A stretch of 8,317 nucleotides of DNA from Flavobacterium sp. (GTDB lineage Bacteria > Bacteroidota > Bacteroidia > Flavobacteriales > Flavobacteriaceae): assembly GCA_030150335.1 (NCBI GenBank), contig JASLGC010000311.1, forward strand, positions 1 to 8,317, given 5' to 3'. The translations under genes were made by a program, and so were the position numbers. Shown here one piece after another: positions 1 to 6,581 of the stretch. The notes beneath the pieces were generated by a model. The model searched no databases. It saw only the letters and a program-made list of their open reading frames with translations, and was not told the DNA's origin. Position 1 is the first letter of the stretch. Each line of letters begins with the position of its first letter.

Positions 1-2890
1 TTGGTGTACCGTCATAAACAAATGATGTATCCTCAAGGACGACATTCTCAATAATGGCTTTTTGGATAATAAGATTTGCCTTCAAGATTTCCTTGTGATT
101 AGTAGCTTCAACGGTTGCAATAGCTTCATAAACTCCAGCCTTTATATGCACATTGTTTTCATACGTCACTTCAGCGCCAGTAGGAATATCGCTTGAGAGA
201 AGAAGAGCATGTGATTGGCCATTATAAACAACTTCTTTATCATCAAAAGAAATATCCTGTTCAAAAGGAATTTTATTAATTATAAACGTAGCAGTCTTTG
301 TGTCAATTACTCGATTGTTGAAGTAAAACTTAGCCGTAACTAAGTACACACCAGCGTTTGTGAACGTATTAGTGCTATAACTAACACCGACTTTTGCTGG
401 AAGATTGGTAGCTACAATAGACTGACTTTCTCCATTATAATCCACCGTTTTGTCTGCAAAGAGAATCTCATCAGTGATAGGTGGAATAGGAGGAGGTAAA
501 TCTTCTATAATTGTGAGTGAAGCACGTAATACAAGTTCACGGTAATTGGGATTACCTCCAAGCGTCGCTGTGATAATATACTTGCCAATTTCCGTTTGTT
601 CATTGCCTTGATAAGTAATTGTAAGACCAGGAGGAATCAATCCATTGACAAGAATTGATTTTGGAGTACCATCATAAAATACAGTTGTATTTTTCAAATA
701 AACTGAACCAATATTTGCAGGATTAATAATCAATTCCGTATTGCGAGTAGAATCTTTGTAATTCTTACCCGTAATTGTGACACTCACTTTGTACACTCCA
801 GCATCTGTATGGGTGTTGTTAGTATAAGTAGCAGTAGTGCCTTCTGGAAGCGTACCTGTTAATAAAAGAGTTTGAGGTTCACCGGTGTAGTTCACTGTTT
901 TCTTGCGTAACGATACTAAATTACCAATCGCTATTTTGTTAATTTGAAGAACAGCTCTTTTAGTTTCAATGTCCTTACCCTCCCAGTGAAATGTAGCCGT
1001 AATCGTATAAGTACCAGCGTTCACAAAGGTATTATAGCTATAAGTAACCGTTGTGTTCTCAGGAATATTAGTAGCCTCAATAGAATGAGCGTTACCATTA
1101 TAATCCACCGTTTTGTTTTCGAAAATAACCTTGTTTAAATCTGGGCCTTGTGGTGTTGGTGCAATAATATTAAGGATTGCTTCTTTAGTACCAATTTCTT
1201 CATTGTCAAAGTAGAAAGTAGCTATAATTGTGTATTTTCCGATTTCTGTAGCACTTTGTAGATTGTAGGAAACAGTTACCCCTTCAGGTATATTAGAAGC
1301 TGTAAGAGAAATGGGGTTCCCTGTATAAGCAGTTTCTAAATCATTAAATACCACATTATCTAAAGATGGAGGAGAAGTTTTTTCTTCCTCTCCAGTAATA
1401 GTTAAATACGCGGTTTTCGTTTGGCTAAAATAATTTTGACCACCGTTAATCACCGCTCTAACGATATAATTTCCGGGTTTTGACTGTTCATTTCCGACAT
1501 AAGTAATAAAAACACCTTTTGGAAGTTTGAACTTCTTTTCGTTAATAAGTATAGAATTTTTTTCGCCATTATAAGCAACCGTCGCATTTTCAAAATCAAT
1601 AGAAGGGAGAGATGTGCGAGAAATAGTTAAGTTTGGTCTTGTAAAGCTGGAAGGTCTTACAGCCGAGACAAACCCTGGTCCAGCTATATAAGCACTGACA
1701 AAATACTCGCCTGCATTGTTTTGAAAATTATCAAAATACTCAGCTCTTACTGTTCTTGGTAGCTTGTCTATTCTGTCTATGCTATAATAATATCCTTCAT
1801 CTCTTTTTTTGTCGTATTCATATTCAAATTTACCACTTGTAAATCTGAAGGAAGGAATAGTAGTTGGTTTAATTGTGATAGATGACTCTTTGATATCGAT
1901 TATCTTATCATTGTAATATAACAGTGCCCATACCAGGGTAGTCCCAGGGTATTGAAGCCTATTGTTCAAGTACTGTACCTTAACCCCAGGAGGAATATTT
2001 CCAGCAATTAATAGTGATTTGATAGGCTCTTTGTCGTCTAATTTATATTCAACTTCACGACTCCATAGTTGCAAATGACTTACAGAAGGAGGAACTTCGG
2101 CAGGAGCAGATCTACCGGTTATTCTAAGTGTACTTTCGAGCACGACAGACTCGTAGTTATTACCACCAAATAGATAGGCTTTAGCTTTATATGTTCCAGC
2201 CTCCTTGTGGGAATTGTTTACATAATAAACTCGTACACCAGGGGGGAGTGTGCCAGTAAGCGTGAGTGTTTTCTCCTCTCCATTATAAGGTGTAGTGATA
2301 GAAGGAAATCGGATACCACTCAAGTCAATTTTAGCCTTTTTGATGGTGAATGTAGTATTTCTAATCGACAACTTGTAGTTCTTATTGAATAGGAATACAT
2401 GGGATGTGTACGTACCCACATTTGTTTGTGTGTTGTTGAAAAATTTGATAGTTGTAGAATCAGGAGCATTTCCTGTCATAGTAAGGGACTGAGGTTGTCC
2501 GTTGTAGATCACTTCTTTTTTCCTGAGTGTGAATGTACGTGGATAATTTGTCTTATTAATTTTTTGTTGAAGAACCACAGCATCAATTATCCGTCCTTCG
2601 TAAGAGATAGCAGCGGTGACTTGGTAATCACCAGCATCAACGAGATTGTCGGGGGTATAGGTAATGCTTACCCCATTTGGAATGTTTTGAGCAATGATTT
2701 GTTTAGGCGTACCATCATATTCTGTTTCTAAATTAGTAAACTGAATAGTTGAGGTGTCAATAGGTAGGTTATTGCTTGTCCTGTTATCAAAAATATTTGA
2801 TGGGGAATGTGCGCTGTAACTATTGTTTATTCCTGTGAACAAGAATAGAAAAAGAGCAGACAGCATAGGTGTCAGTAAGTTTTTTCTCAT
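1..2890 (-). CDS. Giant secreted MBG/YDG-type Ig-like repeat protein (partial, C-terminus beyond left edge)
   Basis: The frame is open from ATG at 2890 to the left edge, giving 963 codons with no stop. It starts MRKNLLTPMLSALFLFLF, a typical Sec signal peptide (two basic residues, then a hydrophobic stretch), with likely cleavage near residue 27 (NSYSA). From about residue 46 the protein is only tandem modules of 70-80 residues, each with a Y-(N/D/T)-G motif, then roughly LPxGxxxxY, xNAGxY and NY or xIDTK, ending in a short beta-like LxIxK strand. The key tyrosines are at residues 58, 129, 202, 282, 359, 440, 522, 597, 668, 739, 818, 889 and 959. The pattern matches MBG/YDG bacterial Ig-like domains, common in large flavobacterial surface proteins. 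I saw no cysteine. An adhesin or cell-surface fibre is inferred. A type IX secretion C-terminal domain would be expected but lies outside the window. The family call is firm; the function is not. Confidence 0.88.
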   Translation of the reverse strand, partial: MRKNLLTPMLSALFLFLFTGINNSYSAHSPSNIFDNRTSNNLPIDTSTIQFTNLETEYDGTPKQIIAQNIPNGVSITYTPDNLVDAGDYQVTAAISYEGRIIDAVVLQQKINKTNYPRTFTLRKKEVIYNGQPQSLTMTGNAPDSTTIKFFNNTQTNVGTYTSHVFLFNKNYKLSIRNTTFTIKKAKIDLSGIRFPSITTPYNGEEKTLTLTGTLPPGVRVYYVNNSHKEAGTYKAKAYLFGGNNYESVVLESTLRITGRSAPAEVPPSVSHLQLWSREVEYKLDDKEPIKSLLIAGNIPPGVKVQYLNNRLQYPGTTLVWALLYYNDKIIDIKESSITIKPTTIPSFRFTSGKFEYEYDKKRDEGYYYSIDRIDKLPRTVRAEYFDNFQNNAGEYFVSAYIAGPGFVSAVRPSSFTRPNLTISRTSLPSIDFENATVAYNGEKNSILINEKKFKLPKGVFITYVGNEQSKPGNYIVRAVINGGQNYFSQTKTAYLTITGEEEKTSPPSLDNVVFNDLETAYTGNPISLTASNIPEGVTVSYNLQSATEIGKYTIIATFYFDNEEIGTKEAILNIIAPTPQGPDLNKVIFENKTVDYNGNAHSIEATNIPENTTVTYSYNTFVNAGTYTITATFHWEGKDIETKRAVLQINKIAIGNLVSLRKKTVNYTGEPQTLLLTGTLPEGTTATYTNNTHTDAGVYKVSVTITGKNYKDSTRNTELIINPANIGSVYLKNTTVFYDGTPKSILVNGLIPPGLTITYQGNEQTEIGKYIITATLGGNPNYRELVLRASLTIIEDLPPPIPPITDEILFADKTVDYNGESQSIVATNLPAKVGVSYSTNTFTNAGVYLVTAKFYFNNRVIDTKTATFIINKIPFEQDISFDDKEVVYNGQSHALLLSSDIPTGAEVTYENNVHIKAGVYEAIATVEATNHKEILKANLIIQKAIIENVVLEDTSFVYDGTP
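2..479 (-). repeat. Super-repeat unit 5 (A11-B12-C13, cut by window edge)
   Basis: Residues about 805-963 with motifs YNG (818), YNG (889) and YDG (959). C13 is cut after YDGTP. That start matches C10 (YDGTPKS), so the A-B-C order continues up to the left edge. Confidence 0.7.
506..1139 (-). repeat. Super-repeat unit 4 (A8-B9-C10)
   Basis: Residues about 585-795 with motifs YNG (597), YTG (668) and YDG (739). A8 carries HWEGKDIETK, B9 carries TITGKNYKDS and C10 carries TLGGNPNYREL. The closing linker is EDLPPPIPP (480-505). This unit is the closest relative of unit 5: the A, B and C motif tyrosines lie 221, 221 and 220 residues from their counterparts there. Confidence 0.75.
1163..1363 (-). 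repeat. Super-repeat unit 3, single A module (A7)
   Basis: Residues about 510-576 form one module (YTG at 522) of A type, shown by NIPEGVTVSY and the YFDNEEIGTKE strand. It goes straight into a linker (APTPQGP, 1140-1162) and then another A module, 75 residues on. No B or C module follows it, unlike every other unit. Confidence 0.7.
1394..2083 (-). repeat. Super-repeat unit 2, diverged (A4-B5-C6)
   Basis: Residues about 270-499. A4 and B5 have lost the Y-x-G motif: A4 reads YKLDDK at residue 282 and B5 reads YDKKRDEG at 359. The module frame is still recognisable from IPPGVKVQY, NNAGEY and the IIDIKE strand typical of A modules. C6 is regular (YNGEKN at 440). The A-to-A distance here is 240 residues, longer than in the other full units. 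The linker GEEEKTSPPS (1364-1393) ends the unit. Confidence 0.65.
2120..2755 (-). repeat. Super-repeat unit 1 (modules A1-B2-C3)
   Basis: Residues about 46-257 hold three Ig-like modules with motifs YDG (58), YNG (129) and YNG (202). Module A ends in a YEGRIIDA-type strand, while B and C carry NY in the same place (NKNYK, GGNNYES). The unit closes with a linker rich in Pro and Ala (GRSAPAEVPPS, at 2084-2119). Confidence 0.75.
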
Positions 2891-3088
2891 AGAAAATGGA
2901 ATATGTTGATATTTATGGCTTTTTTCACTACAAATAGTTGTAAGCCTTATGTGTAAAAATATCTGATGATTTTCACACTAACATCATTTTCTATGTTATC
3001 TAATTGTTATCAATTGTGGTGTTTTATACTGTTTTTAGGTTAAAAGTGTAATAATTAGATAGTCCATCTTTGAAAATTGAAAAACAAG
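2891..3088. other. Upstream region of the giant repeat gene, no clear element
   Basis: About 200 bases of AT-rich DNA should hold the promoter of the repeat gene. I find no TAnnTTTG element with a properly spaced TTG on the minus strand here. The gene may use a different sigma factor or a diverged promoter. Confidence 0.4.
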
Positions 3089-3126
3089 CAAAAATAAAAA
3101 AGCGAGTATTGGTAAAATACTCGCTT
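3089..3126 (-). terminator. Rho-independent terminator of the SIWN-repeat gene
   Basis: A perfect 11-bp stem (3100-3110 with 3116-3126, AAGCGAGTATT/AATACTCGCTT) encloses a 5-base loop. On the minus strand it is followed by a T-rich run (TTTTATTTTTG). The stem begins 7 bases beyond the stop codon at 3133-3135. Transcription of the small exported gene should therefore end here and not reach the giant repeat gene. Confidence 0.85.
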
Positions 3127-3132
3127 AAAAAA

Positions 3133-3606
3133 TTATTTTGTTGGCTTAGCCACTTTCTTTGCTTCTTCGGTTGTTGAAGTAATTTCGCTGGCAGCAGTTT
3201 TAGACCATTTCGTTACATCTTCTCTGATGTCAAGATAGTAGTCATAAAGCATACGTGTTAAACTAATTTCAACGCGCTTACCAATAAATTTATTCAATGT
3301 GAAATAACCATACGTTACCCCATCTTTTTTAATGATTGGTGGTTTTTCTGCATGAGGATTCCAAGGAGATAAGTTGCTTGTATTATCACCATAAACACCA
3401 TATTTGTTCCAAATGGACTTTTTGTTATATAAGTTTCCATAAGGCCCCATATTATTCCATATAGATTTAGAATCTTTGGCGTCACAATTTAAACAACCAA
3501 GGTATTCCTGTTTATCGTCGTTTGTATAAATTTCTAGTTTTTGAGCATAACTATAACTACCTACAAATAATGTAAAAAATAGGATGTAGAGAAAATAGTT
3601 TTTCAT
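3133..3606 (-). CDS. Small exported protein with 16-residue SxWN repeats
   Basis: The product has 157 residues. I chose the ATG at 3606 over an in-frame ATG at 3639 because MKNYFLYILFFTLFVGSYSYAQ is a complete Sec signal peptide starting there, with cleavage near residue 21. A CLNC motif (38-41) leads into an exact 16-residue periodicity: SIWN at 48, SIWN at 64 and SPWN at 80, with G-x-Y-G between them. Next comes a DGVTYGYFTLN segment (95-105), then a Lys/Ala-rich, probably helical tail. There is no membrane segment after the signal peptide. From memory, similar CLNC plus repeated S-I-W-N-x-Y-G proteins of unknown function occur in diverse bacteria. A periplasmic or secreted location is inferred and the function is unknown. 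It has its own terminator, and the upstream UspA gene is separately terminated, so it is probably monocistronic. Confidence 0.82.
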   Translation of the reverse strand: MKNYFLYILFFTLFVGSYSYAQKLEIYTNDDKQEYLGCLNCDAKDSKSIWNNMGPYGNLYNKKSIWNKYGVYGDNTSNLSPWNPHAEKPPIIKKDGVTYGYFTLNKFIGKRVEISLTRMLYDYYLDIREDVTKWSKTAASEITSTTEEAKKVAKPTK

Positions 3607-3677
3607 AGGGACATTGTTTTTAATAATAATTTCGCACAAATTACAACTTTTTTTAAATCATCGTCCATTGTAAGTCA

Positions 3678-3709
3678 AAAAGAATATTATTATTGAAAAA
3701 TATTCTTTT
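3678..3709. repeat. AT-rich inverted repeat upstream of the SIWN gene
   Basis: A perfect 11-bp inverted repeat (AAAAGAATATT at 3678-3688, AATATTCTTTT at 3699-3709) surrounds a 10-base loop. It lies between the UspA terminator and the start of the small exported gene. On the minus strand the stem runs into TTTTT, so it could act as a weak back-up terminator or a protein-binding site. With only one G-C pair in the stem, it would be unstable as RNA. Confidence 0.4.
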
Positions 3710-3721
3710 CTAAATAGAACA

Positions 3722-3755
3722 CAAAAAAAGCCGCAATATTATATTGCGACTTTTC
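3722..3755 (-). terminator. Rho-independent terminator of the UspA gene
   Basis: The stem pairs 3729-3738 with 3742-3751 around a 3-base loop and is followed on the minus strand by seven T residues (3728-3722). One stem position (3731/3749) is G-U in minus-strand RNA but C-A in plus-strand RNA, which favours minus-strand use. It lies about 20 bases past the UspA stop codon. Confidence 0.85.
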
Positions 3756-3772
3756 ATTACTTAAATTATATA

Positions 3773-4606
3773 TTATTCTTCGTGAAAAGCTAATACAGGA
3801 ACGTAGTTGTGGTAACTTAATTTCTTAGTCATACTACTTGTAAATAATTTTTCAAAGAAGCTTCTGTTTCTTTTTACAGATACTAATAAGTCAATGTTTT
3901 CAGCATCTAAGAATTCAAATACTGATTTTTCAACATCATTACTATCTACGATGTAAAACTTAACGTTTTCATCTTTATAATTTGCTTTCCAGCTTTCGAT
4001 AATGCTTGCTTCAACTCTGTCTTTAGCAGTAGCTACGTGTACACACTTAACAGTAGCATCAAAACCTTTAGCGATTTTTAATATTTTTTCAAGTGTTACT
4101 TTATCTTGAGCAGTAAACAATGTAGTGAATGCGATAGAGTTAATTCCGTCAAAAATTGCATCATGTGGAATACTCAATACAGGCACGTCTAATGTTCCAA
4201 TAGCATTAGCTGTATTTGAACCTAATAATTTTTTGTCCAATCCAGAGTTACCATTAGTTCCCATTACCACAAGGTCAATATCTTCTTCTTTCACACGTTT
4301 TTTCAAAATAGTGTTTAAGAAACCTTCTTCTAAAATGAAGTGCATTGGTACATGGTCAAGATTGTGTTGTTTCGCAATATCTCTGATTTGAGGAACTTGG
4401 TCTTTAAAGTTCTCAAAGTTGCTCAATTCAATTGTTTTATATACATCCTGAACCATTACTGGGTTAGCAGTAGCAGAAATTACAGGCATTTCATAAGCGT
4501 GAAGAACAAAAAGAGTTGCTTTTTGGTTTTCAGCCATTCTCAATGCGTAAATTAAAGCGTTGTTTGCTGTTTCAGAGAAGTCCGTAGGGAATAATATTTT
4601 TTTCAT
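3773..4606 (-). CDS. Tandem-domain universal stress protein (UspA family)
   Basis: The product has 277 residues and two UspA-type alpha/beta domains. Domain 1 (about 1-147) starts MKKILFPTDFSETA, with the conserved Asp at residue 9, and carries the nucleotide-binding signature G-x2-G-x9-G-(S/T) as GTNG at 116-119 and GSNT at 129-132, followed by the VPVLSIP strand. Domain 2 (about 155-277) keeps the fold pattern (HVATAKDR, IDLLVSVKR, VPVLAF) but lacks G-x2-G and has RSFFEKLFTSSMTKKL instead, so it probably does not bind ATP in the usual way. Two-domain Usp proteins of this length are common in Bacteroidota. The role is cytoplasmic stress or starvation physiology; the precise function is unknown. 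The gene is divergent from mnmE and ends in its own terminator. A TACCTTTA sequence (4638-4631, minus) is one base off the flavobacterial -7 consensus, but I see no -33 partner. Confidence 0.93.
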   Translation of the reverse strand: MKKILFPTDFSETANNALIYALRMAENQKATLFVLHAYEMPVISATANPVMVQDVYKTIELSNFENFKDQVPQIRDIAKQHNLDHVPMHFILEEGFLNTILKKRVKEEDIDLVVMGTNGNSGLDKKLLGSNTANAIGTLDVPVLSIPHDAIFDGINSIAFTTLFTAQDKVTLEKILKIAKGFDATVKCVHVATAKDRVEASIIESWKANYKDENVKFYIVDSNDVEKSVFEFLDAENIDLLVSVKRNRSFFEKLFTSSMTKKLSYHNYVPVLAFHEE

Positions 4607-4884
4607 AGTACGTGATTGTTATGTTTTGTATAAAGGTAAGAATAAACTTTATTTTTTGATAATATTTTTTGCTTAAAAACTTGTAAAGTCTTTAAAATGC
4701 TCGAATACAATACAAAAGGTTAAGGGGTATAGCTGTTGATATTTCTTTCTTTTTATGATAATTTAAGAGCTTGTGATTGACTTAGAAATTAAAGAAGGAC
4801 TAATTTTAGAAATAAAATAAAAATAAGTCAACTCTTTGATAATAAGTATTGTAAATAGGTGGTTCGATTAAGAGAGTAGTAGTG

Positions 4885-4933
4885 GTTTTTAATGTCCGAA
4901 CAGGCTTTTTTTGCCTGTTTAATGATTAAAAAC
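4885..4933. other. Two-part hairpin of unknown role
   Basis: An outer 9-bp stem (GTTTTTAAT at 4885-4893 with ATTAAAAAC at 4925-4933) and an inner 7-bp stem (AACAGGC at 4899-4905 with GCCTGTT at 4913-4919) are separated by a symmetrical 5/5 internal loop. The inner loop is seven T residues. The T run lies in the loop rather than after the stem, so this is not a standard terminator. It could be a structured RNA, a remnant terminator or a DNA-binding site. Confidence 0.45.
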
Positions 4934-5063
4934 TGATGATTTACTGTCCCTCATTTTGTTATAAATAATTCATTAAAAACAAGAAAAAAAGCAATAAAAC
5001 GTCAAAATGTAAACTTTTAAAGGGAAGTGAAAGGCGAATAATTACATTTGGATGAATAAATAT

Positions 5064-5071
5064 TATCTTTG
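5064..5071 (+). promoter_or_regulatory. Putative mnmE promoter, -7 element
   Basis: TATCTTTG matches the flavobacterial -7 consensus TAnnTTTG exactly and ends 20 bases before the mnmE ATG, predicting a short leader of about 14 bases. The nearest TTG (5048-5050) is only 13 bases upstream, closer than the usual spacing of about 17-23, so the -33 element is uncertain. Confidence 0.55.
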
Positions 5072-5091
5072 CGTCATAATTTCGGATATAT

Positions 5092-6483
5092 ATGATATTA
5101 CAAGATACGATTGTTGCTTTAGCAACGCCTTCGGGTGCGGGTGCAATCGCCATTATACGAGTATCGGGAAAAGACGCTATTACGTTGGTAAACGGTATTT
5201 TTCGCTCGATTAAAAATAAAGACTTGACTAAACAAAAAACGCATACACTTCACTTAGGACATATAGTGGATGGTGATCGCGTATTGGACCAAGTGTTGAT
5301 TTCATTGTTTAAAGGGCCAAACTCTTATACAGGTGAAAATACGGTTGAAATCTCTTGTCATGGGTCAACGTTTATTCAGCAACAGATTATTCAACTATGC
5401 TTGCGAAAAGGTGCTAAAATGGCACAAGCGGGGGAGTTTACTATGCGTGCTTTCTTAAACGGAAAGTTAGACTTATCACAAGCAGAAGCAGTAGCAGATT
5501 TGATTGCATCGGACAATGAGGCAAGTCACCAAATTGCTATGCAACAAATGCGTGGAGGGTTTTCAAGTGAAATCGCTTTATTGAGAGAGCAGTTGTTAAA
5601 CTTCGCTTCTTTGATTGAATTAGAACTTGACTTTTCAGAAGAAGATGTAGAGTTTGCAGACCGTACACAGTTTAGAGAATTGATTAACCGCATTGAGTTT
5701 GTCTTAAAACGTTTGATTGACTCTTTCGCAGTGGGTAACGTAATTAAAAACGGTATTCCTGTAGCAATTGTTGGGGAACCAAACGTAGGTAAATCTACGT
5801 TGTTGAACGCTTTGCTTAACGAAGAACGTGCGATTGTTTCTGACATTGCAGGAACAACTCGTGACACGATAGAAGATGAATTAGTGATAGACGGAATTGG
5901 TTTCCGTTTCATTGACACTGCTGGAATCCGCGAAACGAAAGATGTAGTGGAAAGCATTGGAATTCAAAAGACGTTTGAAAAAATAGAGGCTGCTCAGGTG
6001 GTAATTTATTTGATTGATGGTGCTAAGTTGAATACGGAGTCGTTAGATAGTATAAAAGTGGAGTTGGAGAAGTTGAAAAACAAATATCCTCTAAAACCAT
6101 TATTAGTGGTGTGTAATAAGAAAGACTTGTTGACAAATGAACAAATTGATCTTTATAATGCTAATATCGAGAACTTGATGTTGATGTCTGCTAAGACAAA
6201 TATTGGAGTAGATGAGTTGAAGCAAGCACTTTTAGGGTTTGTAAATACTGGTGCTTTGCGTAATAATGAGACGATTGTAACGAATACCCGTCACTACGAT
6301 TCATTGCTTAAAGCATTGGAAGAAATCGAGAAAGTGAAATGGGGATTACAAACGAATTTATCTGCTGATTTAATGGCAATAGATATTCGTCAAGCCCTTT
6401 ATTTCTTTGGTGAAATCACTGGTCAAGTGACTAATGATGAACTTCTTGGGAATATATTCGCAAACTTCTGTATCGGTAAATAA
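5092..6483 (+). CDS. mnmE: tRNA uridine-5-carboxymethylaminomethyl(34) synthesis GTPase MnmE
   Basis: MnmE (TrmE/ThdF) works with MnmG to add the carboxymethylaminomethyl group to the wobble uridine (U34) of certain tRNAs, using a methylene-THF one-carbon unit and GTP-driven conformational change. The 463-residue product is full length (E. coli about 454). The N-terminal folate-binding domain begins DTIVALATPSGAGAIAIIRVSG-like from residue 5 and includes TGENTVEISCHG (80-91). The helical domain is interrupted by the G domain: G1 GEPNVGKST (228-236), G2 region GTTRDTIE (254-261), G3 DTAGIRET (275-282), G4 NKKD (342-345) and G5 SAK (366-368). The C-terminus is FCIGK with the conserved Cys at 460. 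ATG at 5092 fits both the family N-terminus and the upstream -7 box. The last 18 bases are the presumed integration site of the element downstream, and the reading frame is left intact. Confidence 0.98.
   Translation: MILQDTIVALATPSGAGAIAIIRVSGKDAITLVNGIFRSIKNKDLTKQKTHTLHLGHIVDGDRVLDQVLISLFKGPNSYTGENTVEISCHGSTFIQQQIIQLCLRKGAKMAQAGEFTMRAFLNGKLDLSQAEAVADLIASDNEASHQIAMQQMRGGFSSEIALLREQLLNFASLIELELDFSEEDVEFADRTQFRELINRIEFVLKRLIDSFAVGNVIKNGIPVAIVGEPNVGKSTLLNALLNEERAIVSDIAGTTRDTIEDELVIDGIGFRFIDTAGIRETKDVVESIGIQKTFEKIEAAQVVIYLIDGAKLNTESLDSIKVELEKLKNKYPLKPLLVVCNKKDLLTNEQIDLYNANIENLMLMSAKTNIGVDELKQALLGFVNTGALRNNETIVTNTRHYDSLLKALEEIEKVKWGLQTNLSADLMAIDIRQALYFFGEITGQVTNDELLGNIFANFCIGK
6466..6483 (+). other. 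Putative attachment site of integrated element (end of mnmE)
   Basis: The bases ttctgtatcggtaaataa encode FCIGK plus the stop codon. The equivalent last 18 bases of mnmE/thdF are the known chromosomal target of Salmonella genomic island 1, and this codon stretch is conserved across bacteria. A tyrosine recombinase gene starts 150 bases downstream in the same direction, the usual layout at an element end. No second copy is in the window, so the call is inferred. The exact core limits cannot be set from one end. Confidence 0.55.
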
Positions 6484-6521
6484 ATTATCTTTCTCTTAGT
6501 GAGATATACTTTCTTTTGATT

Positions 6522-6559
6522 GACTATCAGGTTTTTATACTTGATAGTCTTTTCTTTTT
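6522..6559 (+). terminator. Rho-independent terminator downstream of mnmE
   Basis: The 8-bp stem GACTATCA (6522-6529) / TGATAGTC (6542-6549) can be extended inward by one G-U and two Watson-Crick pairs. It is followed by TTTTCTTTTT on the plus strand. It lies about 40 bases past the mnmE stop and should insulate the integrase from mnmE transcription. If the attachment core is at the mnmE stop, this terminator belongs to the element. Confidence 0.75.
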
Positions 6560-6570
6560 GTTTACTTTTG
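6541..6570 (+). promoter_or_regulatory. Integrase promoter, flavobacterial type
   Basis: TTG (6541-6543), a 19-base spacer and TACTTTTG (6563-6570) match the Bacteroidota -33/-7 consensus TTG-N17-23-TAnnTTTG exactly. Transcription would start near 6577, giving a leader of roughly 55 bases before the integrase ATG at 6633. The -33 element overlaps the right arm of the preceding terminator hairpin. Confidence 0.65.
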
Positions 6571-6581
6571 TATCCGATGAT

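Larger units (their letters stand above)
4607..5091. other. Divergent intergenic region, UspA / mnmE
   Basis: This 485-bp, AT-rich region separates two divergent genes. I see no credible gene in it. It holds the two-part hairpin at 4885-4933 and the mnmE -7 element at 5064-5071. The part from 4640 to 4880 shows nothing I can name. It is long for the gap between two housekeeping genes. Confidence 0.6.

Noticed and set aside
944..2731. Open frames on the plus strand (944-1138, 2207-2392, 2399-2731) inside the repeat region
   Set aside because: They are antisense to a continuous 963-codon minus-strand frame with clear repeated protein motifs, and their products show no coherent pattern.
1..2755. 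Repeated motifs at about 220-bp spacing considered as a CRISPR-like or DNA-level array
   Set aside because: The repetition is at protein level with mostly diverged codons. There are no short identical repeats with spacers of constant size.
3089..3096. TATTTTTG on the minus strand, an exact -7 consensus match that could serve the giant repeat gene
   Set aside because: It lies in the T-tract of a terminator, has no spaced TTG, and is about 200 bases from the start codon. A T-rich run easily gives this match by chance.
4125..4555. Plus-strand frames inside the UspA gene (4125-4391, 4340-4555)
   Set aside because: The minus-strand UspA protein is unambiguous, and these overlap it in antisense with no recognisable content.
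4861..4871. GGTTCGATTA, resembling a tRNA T-loop
   Set aside because: The flanking sequence forms no acceptor, D or anticodon stems, so it is probably chance.
4892..4936. 14-codon frame (MSEQAFFACLMIKN) over the intergenic hairpin, a possible leader peptide
   Set aside because: It is very short, has no clear promoter or regulatory codon run, and lies too far upstream of mnmE to read as a leader with any confidence.
4959..5153. 64-codon minus-strand frame across the mnmE start
   Set aside because: It overlaps the mnmE promoter and N-terminus in antisense and has no recognisable features beyond a chance hydrophobic end.
5526..5957. 143-codon minus-strand frame inside mnmE
   Set aside because: It is antisense to the helical and G domains of a complete MnmE, and its Ser/Ile/Asn-rich product is typical of a shadow frame.
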